Positions 28,213-36,117 of a DNA stretch of 64,000 nucleotides are shown in pieces. Source of the DNA: Actinophytocola algeriensis. GTDB lineage: Bacteria; Actinomycetota; Actinomycetes; Mycobacteriales; Pseudonocardiaceae. Positions within the stretch are counted from its first letter, which is position 1. Every line of letters starts with the position of its first letter. The notes under the pieces are model-generated. The model saw only the letters and a program-made list of their open reading frames with translations, had not been told where the DNA came from and did not search any database. The DNA lies in NCBI RefSeq assembly GCF_014203735.1, contig NZ_JACHJQ010000003.1:977326-1041325 (forward strand), read 5' to 3'. Position numbers and translations under genes: made by a program.

Positions 28213-29087
28213 TGGACAAGCTGTTCGACCTCGAGCTGCTGGGCAGGTTGCTGGGGCTGCCCTACGTGCAGGCCGCGCTGGTGGCGGCCGCCATCCTGGG
28301 GTTGCTGGCGGGAGTGCTGGGCCCGCTGATCGTGAGCAGGAACATGGCGTTCGCGGTGCACGGGACCAGCGAGCTGTCGTTCACGGGCGGTGCCGCGGCG
28401 CTGCTGCTGGGCATCCAGGTCGGTCACGGCGCGCTCGCGGGGGCGGTGATCGCGGCGCTGGTGCTGGGCCTGCTGTCGCGGCGCAGCTCCGACCACGACT
28501 CGGTGATCGGCGCGGTGCTGTCGTTCGGCCTCGGCCTCGGGGTGCTGCTGCTGTGGCTCTACCCCGGCCGCGCGAACAACAAGTTCGGCCTGCTGGTCGG
28601 CCAGGTCGTCGGCGTCAACTTCGCGTCGATCGCGCTGCTGTCGGCGTGCGGCATCGCTGTCATGCTGGTGCTGCTGGTGATCTACCGGCCGCTGCTGTTC
28701 GCGTCGGTGGACCCCGATGTGGCGAAAGCCCGCGGCGTTCCGGTCGGCGGGCTGTCCGTGGTGTTCGCGGTGCTCGTCGGTGTCGCGACGGCGCTGGGGG
28801 TGCAGACGGTCGGTGCGCTGCTGGTGCTGGCGCTGATGATCACCCCCGCCGCGGCGGCCGCCAAGGTGACGGCGAGCCCGCTGCGCGCGACGGTGCTGGC
28901 GGTGGTGTTCGCGGAGGCGGCGGCGCTGGGCGGGTTCATCCTGTCGCTGGCGCCGGGTGCGCCGGTGAGCGCTTTCGTGACCGCGATCTCGTTCCTGATC
29001 TACCTGGTGTGCTGGACGATCAGCCGCGCGCGGGGCCGGTCGACGCGCGGGGCGTCGGTGGTCGCGGTGCCGATGCCCGCGCGGTGA
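28212..29087 (+). CDS. Metal ABC transporter permease
   Basis: The 291-residue integral membrane subunit of the ABC-3 family (ZnuB/MntB/AztB) has about eight or nine transmembrane helices. The family signature around VLVGVATALGVQTVGALLVL and ALMITPAAAA (about residues 190-220) is clear. SRNMAFAVHGTSELSFTGGA near residue 40 is typical of the conserved cytoplasmic loop region. ATG 28212 overlaps the ATPase stop. The operon ends here; a short convergent gap separates it from the DUF6236 gene. Confidence 0.94.
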   Translation: MDKLFDLELLGRLLGLPYVQAALVAAAILGLLAGVLGPLIVSRNMAFAVHGTSELSFTGGAAALLLGIQVGHGALAGAVIAALVLGLLSRRSSDHDSVIGAVLSFGLGLGVLLLWLYPGRANNKFGLLVGQVVGVNFASIALLSACGIAVMLVLLVIYRPLLFASVDPDVAKARGVPVGGLSVVFAVLVGVATALGVQTVGALLVLALMITPAAAAAKVTASPLRATVLAVVFAEAAALGGFILSLAPGAPVSAFVTAISFLIYLVCWTISRARGRSTRGASVVAVPMPAR

Positions 29088-29175
29088 CGAGGCCAGGGGC
29101 CTGAGATACCGGAGATACCGCCTCACTTCTCGCGGGAGATCGTCGCGCGGAGTCGGTCGGTCAGTTTCCGGGGTG

Positions 29176-30249
29176 TCAACGCCCGGTCGAGCCGAGGAGA
29201 TAGCCCGCCGGGCTGCGTTTCCTGACCCTCGCCTCCCGCCGCGCCGCGTGCGCGGTGCCGACGAAGTAGGCCGCGGCGGTACCGGCTCCCGCGATGACCG
29301 ACGGAAGTCCGGCGATGCCACTCGCGGCCGCCACCAGTGCCGGCGGCGTCAGCGTCTTGAGGCTGAGCAGTGCCTGGGCCGGTTGCAGACCCAGAGTCCG
29401 CAGTTCCCGGCGTAAATCCTTGACCGCCTGGTCGAGTTGGTCGTGCACCAGCATTTCGACCCGCGCCCGCATGACCTCCCCGTTGTCGATCGCGGCGATC
29501 TCCGTGAATTCCCGCGAAAGTGTGCCGAGGTGCGCGCGAAACGCGTCGAACTGCACGGCCAGTTCACGGCGCGCCTTGATGATCTTGTCGACCGGCACCT
29601 GCGCGAGATCCGCGGGCACGACGGTCTCGATCGCCGTCACGGAGTACGCCGACGCCACATCGCCGGTGGTCCGGACCGCGGGATGACCGTCGTCGAGGAG
29701 GTCCAGGACGAGGTCGGCCGCGTTGGTGACCGCCGCGTGTGCCGCCACCTGGTCGGTGACGAGCGACAGCTCATTGGCGTCGGCGACCCGGTGCATGAGG
29801 AGACTCGTGTAGGCGCTGGTGACGCGCGGGTGCAGGTCCAGCCAGGAAGGACCGGCGACGTCCCCGGGATCGCCGGCCAGGCCGCTTTCCAGCAGAGCTG
29901 TGCGCAGATCGCCGGACATCTGACTGTCCATGACGAAGCTGTTCCCGTCGAACGGCCCGCCATAACGGGCGCGGAGTGCGTCCTCGTGCCCATTGATCAG
30001 ACTCAGCAGTTCGGCGGAAGCGCCCGGCACATGAGGAGCCGGATCGACATCGACGAAGAAACCCAGCTCGTCCCGCAACGCGCGCCCGACCGGCCCTTCC
30101 CGGTAGTCGCCGGGGAGAAATCCCTCCGGGCGCAGGATCGCCAGCCTGGGCCAGTACAGAGCGCACGCCCGCAACCAGTCGGCACGCCGGACGAAGATGT
30201 ACGGGAAGTACAGCGGGATGGGACGCAGTCCGGCCGGGGTCGCCTCCAT
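29176..30249 (-). CDS. DUF6236 family protein
   Basis: The 357-residue cytosolic protein of unknown function begins with PIPLYFPYIFVRRADWL (about residues 10-26), the opening seen in DUF6236 proteins. The middle is helical, with a charged heptad-like region (about 210-300), and the C-terminus contains a hydrophobic Gly/Ala-rich segment (about 315-340) before a basic tail. A membrane-associating role is possible. ATG 30249 is used because longer frames run into a paired DnaA-box element. No operon partner is evident. Confidence 0.72.
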   Translation of the reverse strand: MEATPAGLRPIPLYFPYIFVRRADWLRACALYWPRLAILRPEGFLPGDYREGPVGRALRDELGFFVDVDPAPHVPGASAELLSLINGHEDALRARYGGPFDGNSFVMDSQMSGDLRTALLESGLAGDPGDVAGPSWLDLHPRVTSAYTSLLMHRVADANELSLVTDQVAAHAAVTNAADLVLDLLDDGHPAVRTTGDVASAYSVTAIETVVPADLAQVPVDKIIKARRELAVQFDAFRAHLGTLSREFTEIAAIDNGEVMRARVEMLVHDQLDQAVKDLRRELRTLGLQPAQALLSLKTLTPPALVAAASGIAGLPSVIAGAGTAAAYFVGTAHAARREARVRKRSPAGYLLGSTGR

Positions 30250-30265
30250 GGCTCGAACATAGCGT

Positions 30266-30414
30266 GGCCGCCGGCCCCCTCGAACCACGCTACGGCAAGG
30301 CACCGACAGTCAGCGCGAGTTGTCCACAGCTCCGGCGGTTGTCCACAGGGGAACGTTGACGCGGCCGGAACTGTCGGTCCCTTGCCATACGCTGGAAACC
30401 GGGGGCCGGAGGCC
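30266..30414. repeat. Complete paired DnaA-box element (copy F), best conserved
   Basis: This is the cleanest copy. Left arm 30266-30310 and right arm 30370-30414 are each 45 bp and inverted (GGCCGCCGGCCCCC inward to CACCGACAGT, and the mirror). Centrally, TTGTCCACA lies at 30320-30328 and 30339-30347, 19 bp apart. The right arm ends 1 bp before the stop codon of the aldo/keto reductase gene, and the left arm begins 17 bp upstream of the DUF6236 start. Confidence 0.88.
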
Positions 30415-30415
30415 A

Positions 30416-31237
30416 TCACCCGCCGATCGTGTTCAGTTCCGCGACCGCGTCCTCCGGCAGCACGAGATCCGCCGCCGCCACGTTTTCCCGCAGGTGCGCC
30501 ACCGACGACGTGCCAGGAATCAACGCGATCGCCGGGGACCGCCGCAACAGCCACGCCAACGCCACCTGGTGCGCCGTCGCCCCCAACCGCGCCGCGACCG
30601 ACGTCAACGTCGACGACTGCAGCGGCGTGAAACCACCCAGCGGGAAGAACGGCACGTACGAGATCCCCTCCGCCTCGCAACGGTCCACCAGTGGGTCATC
30701 GCCGCGCTGCGCCACGTTGTACAGGTTCTGCACCGTCACCACCGGCGCGATCCGCTGCGCCTCCGTGAGCTGGTCCGAACTCACCGCACTCACGCCCAGG
30801 TGCCGGATCACACCCGACTCCCGCAGCGCGGCCAGCTCCGCGAACTGCGCCGTCACTGACGTACCCGGCACCTCCGGCACCCGCAGGTTCACCACATCGA
30901 GCACCTCGACACCCAGGCGCGCGAGGTTCTCGTGCACCTGCGCGCGCAGTTCGGCCGGTTCGAACGCCGGGATCCACGCGCCGTCCGAACCGCGCCGGGC
31001 ACCGACCTTCGTCACCAGCCGCAAACCGGCCGGGTACGGGTGCAGGGCCTCCCTGATCAGCTCGTTCACGACGTACGGCCCGTAGAAGTCGCTCGTGTCG
31101 ATGTGCGTGATGCCCAGCTCGACCACTTCCCGCAGCACGGCGAGAGCCTCGTCGCGGTCCTTGGGCGGGCCGAACACGTTCGGACCCGCCAGCTGCATCG
31201 CGCCGTAACCCATCCGGGGGAAAATGAACTCTGTCAT
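30416..31237 (-). CDS. Aldo/keto reductase
   Basis: The 273-residue NADPH-dependent oxidoreductase has a TIM-barrel AKR fold: GYGAMQLAG (strand 1), GITHIDTSDFYGP (catalytic Asp and Tyr, about residues 38-50), VTKVGARRG (Lys), a variant of the catalytic His segment (DVVNLRVPEVPG), and IALIPGTSSVAHLREN (cofactor 2'-phosphate binding). It resembles YdbC/IolS-like oxidoreductases; the substrate is unknown. ATG 31237 is chosen over the GTG/ATG codons upstream. It diverges from a decayed XRE regulator, a common pairing in which the regulator controls the reductase. Confidence 0.9.
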   Translation of the reverse strand: MTEFIFPRMGYGAMQLAGPNVFGPPKDRDEALAVLREVVELGITHIDTSDFYGPYVVNELIREALHPYPAGLRLVTKVGARRGSDGAWIPAFEPAELRAQVHENLARLGVEVLDVVNLRVPEVPGTSVTAQFAELAALRESGVIRHLGVSAVSSDQLTEAQRIAPVVTVQNLYNVAQRGDDPLVDRCEAEGISYVPFFPLGGFTPLQSSTLTSVAARLGATAHQVALAWLLRRSPAIALIPGTSSVAHLRENVAAADLVLPEDAVAELNTIGG

Positions 31238-31307
31238 GCCACCCATTCTCCGCGCACACCGCCAGGCCTGGGCATGTCCCGCTGTTCCTGGGGATGACAG
31301 GGCTACC

Positions 31308-31757
31308 GTGAACCGCGTGGACAGCTCCAACGCGCTCGGCGAGTACCTCCGCGCCCGTCGCGAGCAGGTACGACCCGCCGACGTCGGCATCGTGCCGGGT
31401 GGGCTGCGGCGCGTGCCCGGCCTGCGCCGCGAAGAGGTCGCGCTCCTCGCGGGCATCAGCGCCGACTACTACCTGCGACTGGAACAGGGCCGCGACCGCA
31501 ACAAGTTCACCGACATCCTCGCCGTCAACGAGCTCTGCACCGCGCTGTCCCCGAACTACCGCGTCGGCGTCAACATGATGCGCGCCGTGTTCCTCGACCC
31601 CGCCGAGCACGCGCTGCGCCGCGACTGGCTCGACCTCACCGACGAGGCGGTCGCCGTGCTCCGCGCCAACGTCGGGCCTGACCTGTCCGACCCCCGGCTC
31701 GTCGAGCTGGTCACCGAGCTCCGGCGTGCCGTGGTGGAGTCGCAGGTGACCGGCTGA
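31308..31757 (+). pseudogene. Truncated XRE/MmyB-type regulator
   Basis: The 149-residue frame has the N-terminal helix-turn-helix of the MmyB-domain regulators (LGEYLRARREQVRPADVG, VPGLRREEVALLAGIS, YYLRLEQGRDRN). After residue about 64 it jumps directly to the ligand-domain sequence AVNELCTALSPNYRVGVNMM, which in full-length members (about 280 residues) lies roughly 50-60 residues further on. It then ends early at VESQVTG, lacking the domain's C-terminal part. It therefore looks like an internally deleted and truncated gene with its frame kept open. DNA binding may survive. Its stop is directly followed by the DUF445 ATG. Confidence 0.6.
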
Positions 31758-32957
31758 ATGGTCGACGACTTCCTCGCGCACTGGCAGGTCTACCTGTCCA
31801 TGCCCGTGATCGCGGCCGTCATCGGCTACCTCACCAAGCGCGCGGCCATCGAGATGATGTTCCGGCCGCTCGAGTTCGTCGGCATCCCGCCCTACCTCGG
31901 CTGGCAGGGTGTCGTGCCGCGCAACTCCGAGCGCATGATCGCGGTCGCCGCCGACCTGCTGACCGCGAAACTCGTCCACCCCAAGGAGATCTTCGGCCGC
32001 CTCGACCCGGCGAAGCTCGCCAAGGAGCTGGAACTGCCGCTGATGCTGGCGGCCGACGAGATCACCCGCGACGTCATGGCCCGGCACGGCCTGTGGCAGA
32101 AGCTGCCGCCGCTCGCGCAGGAGGTGGCGATCAAGCGCGTGCAGGCCGGGATCCCCGGCCTCGTCGCGCGGATCATGGCCACGCTCAGCGCGGACATCGA
32201 CGAGTTCCTCGACATCAAACAGGTCGCGGTCGACGCCCTGCACCGCGACAAACGCCTGCTGCTCAAGCTGATCCGCGACATCTCCCGCCCGGAGATGGCG
32301 TTCATCGCGCGCTGCGGCGTCTACTTCGGACTGGTGCTCGGGCTGGTGCAGACGGTCGTCTGGGCGCTGACGAAGGACCCGATCGTGATGCCGCTGTTCG
32401 GTGCCGCGATCGGCTGGTGCACCGACTGGCTCGCGATCAAGCTCGTGTTCTTCCCGCGTGAGCGCAGGCGAATCCTCGGCGTGCTGCCGCTGCAGGGCGT
32501 GTTCCAGCGCAGGCGTGACGAGGTCGCGAAGCAGTACGCGGCGATCGTGGCCCGCGACGTGATGACCATGCCGAACCTCGTGACCGCCGTGCTGAACGGA
32601 CCACGCGCCGACCGTCTCCGTGCGATGGTGCGGGAAACCGTCGAGGAGGCGATCGACGAGCAGGCGGGCCTGGTGCGCACGCTCGTCGGCGCGGACCGGT
32701 TCACCGAGCTGAAGAAGGCGGCCGCGGACCGCGCGATCCGTTATCTGCCAACGACGATGCTGACCGCGGACCGCTACACGACCGAGGCACTGGACATCCG
32801 CGACACGATCGCGCAGAAGATGCGCAGGCTGACGCGGATCGAGTACGAGGCGCTGCTGCGCCCGGCGTTCCGGCAGGACGAGTGGAAGCTGATCGCGGTC
32901 GGCGCGGTGATCGGCGCGCTCATCGGTGAGCTGCAGGTTTTCTTGTTCCTGCACTAG
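31758..32957 (+). CDS. DUF445 family membrane protein
   Basis: The 399-residue protein has transmembrane helices at about residues 12-30, 190-215 and 375-395, and two copies of the DUF445 pattern: GYLTKRAAIEMMFRPLEFVG near the N-terminus and GWCTDWLAIKLVFFPRERR at about 215-233. This family (YheB/YjiN relatives) is widespread and poorly understood. The region between the helices is helical and charged. ATG 31758 directly abuts the stop of the upstream truncated regulator, and its last 38 bp overlap the convergent HxlR gene. The function is unknown. Confidence 0.85.
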   Translation: MVDDFLAHWQVYLSMPVIAAVIGYLTKRAAIEMMFRPLEFVGIPPYLGWQGVVPRNSERMIAVAADLLTAKLVHPKEIFGRLDPAKLAKELELPLMLAADEITRDVMARHGLWQKLPPLAQEVAIKRVQAGIPGLVARIMATLSADIDEFLDIKQVAVDALHRDKRLLLKLIRDISRPEMAFIARCGVYFGLVLGLVQTVVWALTKDPIVMPLFGAAIGWCTDWLAIKLVFFPRERRRILGVLPLQGVFQRRRDEVAKQYAAIVARDVMTMPNLVTAVLNGPRADRLRAMVRETVEEAIDEQAGLVRTLVGADRFTELKKAAADRAIRYLPTTMLTADRYTTEALDIRDTIAQKMRRLTRIEYEALLRPAFRQDEWKLIAVGAVIGALIGELQVFLFLH

Positions 32958-33312
32958 CTTTGCGGTCGTACTCGGCGCGCGCGGACTCGACTCGCTCGAG
33001 GTTGGACGACCACTCGGACAGCGCGGCGAACAGCGGGCCGAGGCTGCGCCCGAGGTCGCTGATCTCGTACTCGACGCGCGGTGGCACCTCCGCGTGGTAC
33101 GTGCGCACGACGAGTCCGTCGCGTTCCAGCTGCCGCAGCCGCTGCGTGAGCACCTTGGGCGTGATCGTGGTGATGCGGCGGGACAGCTCGACGAACCGCT
33201 GCCGCCCGTACTCGTTGAGCGCCCACAGGATCGGCGTGGTCCACCGGCTGAACACGACGTCGACCACGGGCGCGACCGGGCAGGCCAGCTCGGGTGTGGT
33301 GTCCTCGATCAC
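32920..33312 (-). CDS. HxlR family transcriptional regulator
   Basis: The 130-residue MarR-like winged helix of the HxlR type has CPVAPVVDVVFSRWTTPILW at the N-terminus (Cys11 conserved in redox-sensing members), RFVELSRRITTITPKVLTQR (helix-turn-helix, about residues 40-59) and the wing EVPPRVEYEISDLGRSL. Members control nearby oxidoreductases and often respond to electrophiles or quinones through the N-terminal Cys. It diverges from the NmrA-like reductase gene 56 bp away and probably represses it. The start is GTG 33312; the 3' end overlaps DUF445 by 38 bp. Confidence 0.9.
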   Translation of the reverse strand: MIEDTTPELACPVAPVVDVVFSRWTTPILWALNEYGRQRFVELSRRITTITPKVLTQRLRQLERDGLVVRTYHAEVPPRVEYEISDLGRSLGPLFAALSEWSSNLERVESARAEYDRKASAGTRKPAAHR

Positions 33313-33330
33313 GTTCCCATTACTTTCCTC

Positions 33331-33340
33331 TAGGTACCTA
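33331..33340. promoter_or_regulatory. Candidate HxlR operator
   Basis: TAGGTACCTA is a perfect 10-bp palindrome in the AT-rich 56-bp gap between the HxlR gene and its divergent target. TACTAT and GATACTAG follow on the right, so the operator may be longer. Confidence 0.45.
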
Positions 33341-33368
33341 CTATCAACAAGATACTAGCGTCCTCCAC

Positions 33369-34178
33369 ATGATTGTGGTGACAGGAGCGACAGGCAATGT
33401 CGGACAGCCGCTGGTGGCGGCACTGGTGGCGGCAGGCGAAGAGGTGACGGCGGTGTCCCGCCGGGCGGTGGAGGTGCCGGGCGCCAAGGTGGTCCAGGCG
33501 GACCTGGCGAACCCGGCGTCGTTGCGGCCGGCGCTGACCGGCGCGGAGGTGGTGTTCCTGCTGACCGCGGGCGACCTCCTGGGCGCGGACCTCGCGCCCG
33601 TGCTGTCGGAGGTGCGGTCGAGCGGGGTCGGCCGGGTGGTGCTGCTGTCGTCGCAGGGCGTCGGCTCGGGCCACCACCCGCCCGCGCTGGAGGACGCGGT
33701 GCGGGCGTCGGGTCTGCGGTGGACGATCCTGCGACCGGGCGGCTTCCACTCGAACACGTTGCGGTGGGCGGAATCCGTGCGTGCCCACCGGGAGGTGGCG
33801 GCGCCGTTCGGAGACACGGCACTGCCGACCATCGACCCGGTGGACATCGCCGCGGTCGCGGCGACGGTGCTGCGCGACCCGGCGGCGCACGAGGGCCAGA
33901 CCTACGAGCTGACCGGCCCGGCCCCGGTCTCCCCGCGCGACCAGGTGGCCGCGATCGCCGCCGCGGTGGGCGAACCGGTGCGGTTCGTGGCACAGACCCG
34001 CGCGGAGGCGAAGGCGGCGATGCTGCGGTTCATGCCGGAACCGGTGGCGGAGAGCACGCTGGACATCCTGTCGTCACCGGCGTTGCGGCAGGTCAGCCCG
34101 GCGGTCCAGGACCTACTGGGCCGCGCGGGCCGCACGTACGAGTCGTGGGTTGCCGAGCATGCGGGGGTGTTCAAGTAG
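33369..34178 (+). CDS. NmrA/NAD(P)H-binding family oxidoreductase
   Basis: The 269-residue atypical short-chain dehydrogenase starts MIVVTGATGNVGQPLV (Rossmann GxxGxxG, about residues 1-16), with LLSSQGVGSGHHPP, LRPGGFHSNTLRW and DIAAVAATVL following, as in NmrA/QorB-like quinone or stress reductases. It lacks the strict YxxxK dyad. Substrate and reaction are unknown; divergence from HxlR suggests induction by electrophiles. ATG 33369 is the start. It converges on the DHFR-like gene with no gap. Confidence 0.88.
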   Translation: MIVVTGATGNVGQPLVAALVAAGEEVTAVSRRAVEVPGAKVVQADLANPASLRPALTGAEVVFLLTAGDLLGADLAPVLSEVRSSGVGRVVLLSSQGVGSGHHPPALEDAVRASGLRWTILRPGGFHSNTLRWAESVRAHREVAAPFGDTALPTIDPVDIAAVAATVLRDPAAHEGQTYELTGPAPVSPRDQVAAIAAAVGEPVRFVAQTRAEAKAAMLRFMPEPVAESTLDILSSPALRQVSPAVQDLLGRAGRTYESWVAEHAGVFK

Positions 34179-34754
34179 TCACCGGACGACGTCGTAGACG
34201 AGCTTCTGGATGCCGTTCGAGTAGGTCTCGCTCTCGACGACCTTCAGCATGCGCTTGTCGACGTCGGAGTCGCTGAACAGCCGCTTGCCCGCGCCGAGCA
34301 GGACCGGGAAGACGAGCAGGTGGTAGCGGTCGATGAGGCCGGCGTCGGACAGGTTGCGGTTCAGGGTGGCACTGCCGTGGACGATGATCGGTCCGCCGTC
34401 GGTCTCCTTCAGGGCGGCGACGTCGGCCAGCGACCGCAGGATGGTGGTGTCACCCCAGTTGTCGACGAGGTCGCCGTCGGCGAGCGTCGAGGACACGACG
34501 TACTTGGGCATCGCGTTGTACCCGGCGAAGTCCTCGGTCATCGTCGGCCAGACCGGGCTGAACACCTGGTAGCTGACCCGTCCCATCATCATCGCGGCGG
34601 CCTCGTCCTGCTCCCGGCCCTTGAGCTCGTAGGCATCGGGCACGAAGTCGATGTCCTTGAACGTCCAGCCGGAGCTGCGGTGGCCCGCCTCGCCGCCGGG
34701 CGCCTCGACAACGCCGTCGAGCGAGACGAAGGCGGTGGTGATCAGGGTGCGCAT
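34179..34754 (-). CDS. Dihydrofolate reductase family protein (RibD C-terminal-like)
   Basis: The 191-residue protein has a DHFR-like/RibD-C fold: LITTAFVSLDGVVEAPGG (about residues 4-21), MMMGRVSYQVFSPVWP (about 58-73), PKYVVSSTL and GPIIVHGSATLNRNL (cofactor-binding, about 120-134). Such stand-alone proteins are abundant in actinomycetes and are rarely true folate enzymes. ATG 34754 is preceded by GAGGAG. It overlaps no gene and ends exactly where the convergent NmrA-like gene ends. Confidence 0.88.
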   Translation of the reverse strand: MRTLITTAFVSLDGVVEAPGGEAGHRSSGWTFKDIDFVPDAYELKGREQDEAAAMMMGRVSYQVFSPVWPTMTEDFAGYNAMPKYVVSSTLADGDLVDNWGDTTILRSLADVAALKETDGGPIIVHGSATLNRNLSDAGLIDRYHLLVFPVLLGAGKRLFSDSDVDKRMLKVVESETYSNGIQKLVYDVVR

Positions 34755-34880
34755 GGGGTTCTCCTCGTGGTGGTTGATCTCCATCTTCGCCTGTACGTCG
34801 GACGGTGGTCGGGTGGATCGACATCCGTCGACAGAAGTTTTGAGGGACCCGTCCGGTGGGTTGGGCTCAGCGTCCGCATC

Positions 34881-35051
34881 ATGCGAAAGATCGCGCTCGG
34901 CATGCGCTGGGGTTGCCGTCCTGCGGTGACCTTCTTCTTGTTCGCGCTGGTCACGGGCGTGGCTGTCGAGGCGGGGACGGTGGCCCTGGTCTTCGTGGGG
35001 GTGGCGGTCATCGTGGTCAGCGTCGTCGATCTGGCAGTCCGCCACCGGTAG
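34881..35051 (+). CDS. Possible 56-residue two-helix membrane peptide
   Basis: The frame opens MRKIALGMRWGCRPAV and encodes two hydrophobic helices (about residues 15-30 and 33-50) with a basic start and end, a plausible small membrane protein. There is no clear Shine-Dalgarno, no recognised family and no operon partner. It may be a chance frame in GC-rich DNA. Confidence 0.35.
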   Translation: MRKIALGMRWGCRPAVTFFLFALVTGVAVEAGTVALVFVGVAVIVVSVVDLAVRHR

Positions 35052-35158
35052 CGCGGTGATCACGTCGGCCGTGATGTGCGAGGGAGCCCCACGGCTCGCG
35101 AGGAGAAAGGCGCGGTCCTGGCTATCGGGACCGGATGTTCGACGTGTTGGCCGAGTCT

Positions 35159-35935
35159 CTACTTGTGGTTCGAGTCGCTGGGTGATCGCGGTTGTTCCGC
35201 GTCATCATGCGGGGTTGACATCGACTCTTCGTTGGCTGAGTGTTCAATGCCCAGCCGCTCAAGGCGCGTTTTACGCCGCTTCGCGGCAATGCGTTCTGTT
35301 TCAGCATGAATTAGTTTCGCGGCCTCGGCGGCGATGTATCCGATGAACCCGGCCAGGCCGAAGTAGCCCGATGATCTTGAGAATTCATCAAGAGTCCTGT
35401 TTGCTCGTGATCCTCCCAATTTTGCCAGGACGGCGCTCATTTCCTTGGCAAACTCACGGGTTTGGGCGGATTCCATGTCAAGCGCGAGGCGACGTTGGCG
35501 ATCTGCGAGGTCGTCAAGTGCGTCCAGTGTCTCTGTCGCTCTTGTCCTCAGTTGGTCCTTCTCGTACTCCAGGGTCAGCTCGCGGGACCGTAGTTCAATG
35601 GCCGAGTTCAAGCCTGAGTACATCTGTCGGTTTTTCTCTACCTCTGTGACGATCCGCGTTAATTCTTCGAGCTTTGCTGGCGTGAGCGTGATGCGCGTCG
35701 TGAGGTCGTGCAGGTGGCGACTTCTTGTTGTTGCGGCGAATTTCATGAACTCGAAAGCCATCGCGCCGCCCAGAGCTGTGGCAATTCCGAACCAATTGAT
35801 TAGGCTGGGGTCTTCGTTGGTCTTCTGCGCGAAATAGATCATCCCGCTGACAAGGGCCGTGGCCAGCGCAAGGGCAACACCGGCTCCGATCCACTTCCCA
35901 GCGGGCGGTGATTCCAGCCTTCTGATCTCACCCAA
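35159..35935 (-). CDS. Two-helix membrane protein with long coiled coil, unknown function
   Basis: The 258-residue protein has two N-terminal transmembrane helices (about residues 15-34 and 46-65), then a long charged heptad-rich coiled coil (about 75-170), a short hydrophobic segment (about 190-205) and a basic, Ser-rich tail. Base composition is visibly more AT-rich than the flanking core genes, suggesting horizontal acquisition. It lies just outside the left attachment repeat of the integrated element, so it belongs either to the chromosome or to an older insertion at the same site. No family is recognised. ATG 35935 is used. Confidence 0.65.
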   Translation of the reverse strand: MGEIRRLESPPAGKWIGAGVALALATALVSGMIYFAQKTNEDPSLINWFGIATALGGAMAFEFMKFAATTRSRHLHDLTTRITLTPAKLEELTRIVTEVEKNRQMYSGLNSAIELRSRELTLEYEKDQLRTRATETLDALDDLADRQRRLALDMESAQTREFAKEMSAVLAKLGGSRANRTLDEFSRSSGYFGLAGFIGYIAAEAAKLIHAETERIAAKRRKTRLERLGIEHSANEESMSTPHDDAEQPRSPSDSNHK

Positions 35936-36039
35936 GACTGAAGTCCTATCTGGTCCGTCATGCGTAACTCGTCACCTCCGTATCGCCAAGGTGGGCCCGA
36001 CCGCTACAACGAGGGCGCGGTCGCGACCTGGCTAGGCCA

Positions 36040-36059
36040 CGTCAGAACTGGTAGTACAG
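36040..36059. repeat. attL core (left copy of 20-bp direct repeat)
   Basis: CGTCAGAACTGGTAGTACAG is identical to 48144-48163; the flanking bases differ on both sides. It is 58 bp from the integrase stop. CTGGTAGT (36048-36055) and ACTACCAG (36075-36082) form an 8-bp inverted repeat, a possible integrase core-site dyad. Confidence 0.92.
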
Positions 36060-36117
36060 CGCATGCGCACCGTCACTACCAGCGATGATGTAGACCAACG
36101 CGGCCGCCAGGCCGTGA

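Noticed and set aside
35985-36087. Frame reading AVATWLGHVRTG across attL, reminiscent of an integrase C-terminal box
   Set aside because: The spacing from LGH to the only Tyr is 14 residues instead of about 10, no upstream integrase domain is present, and the frame is short; probably chance.
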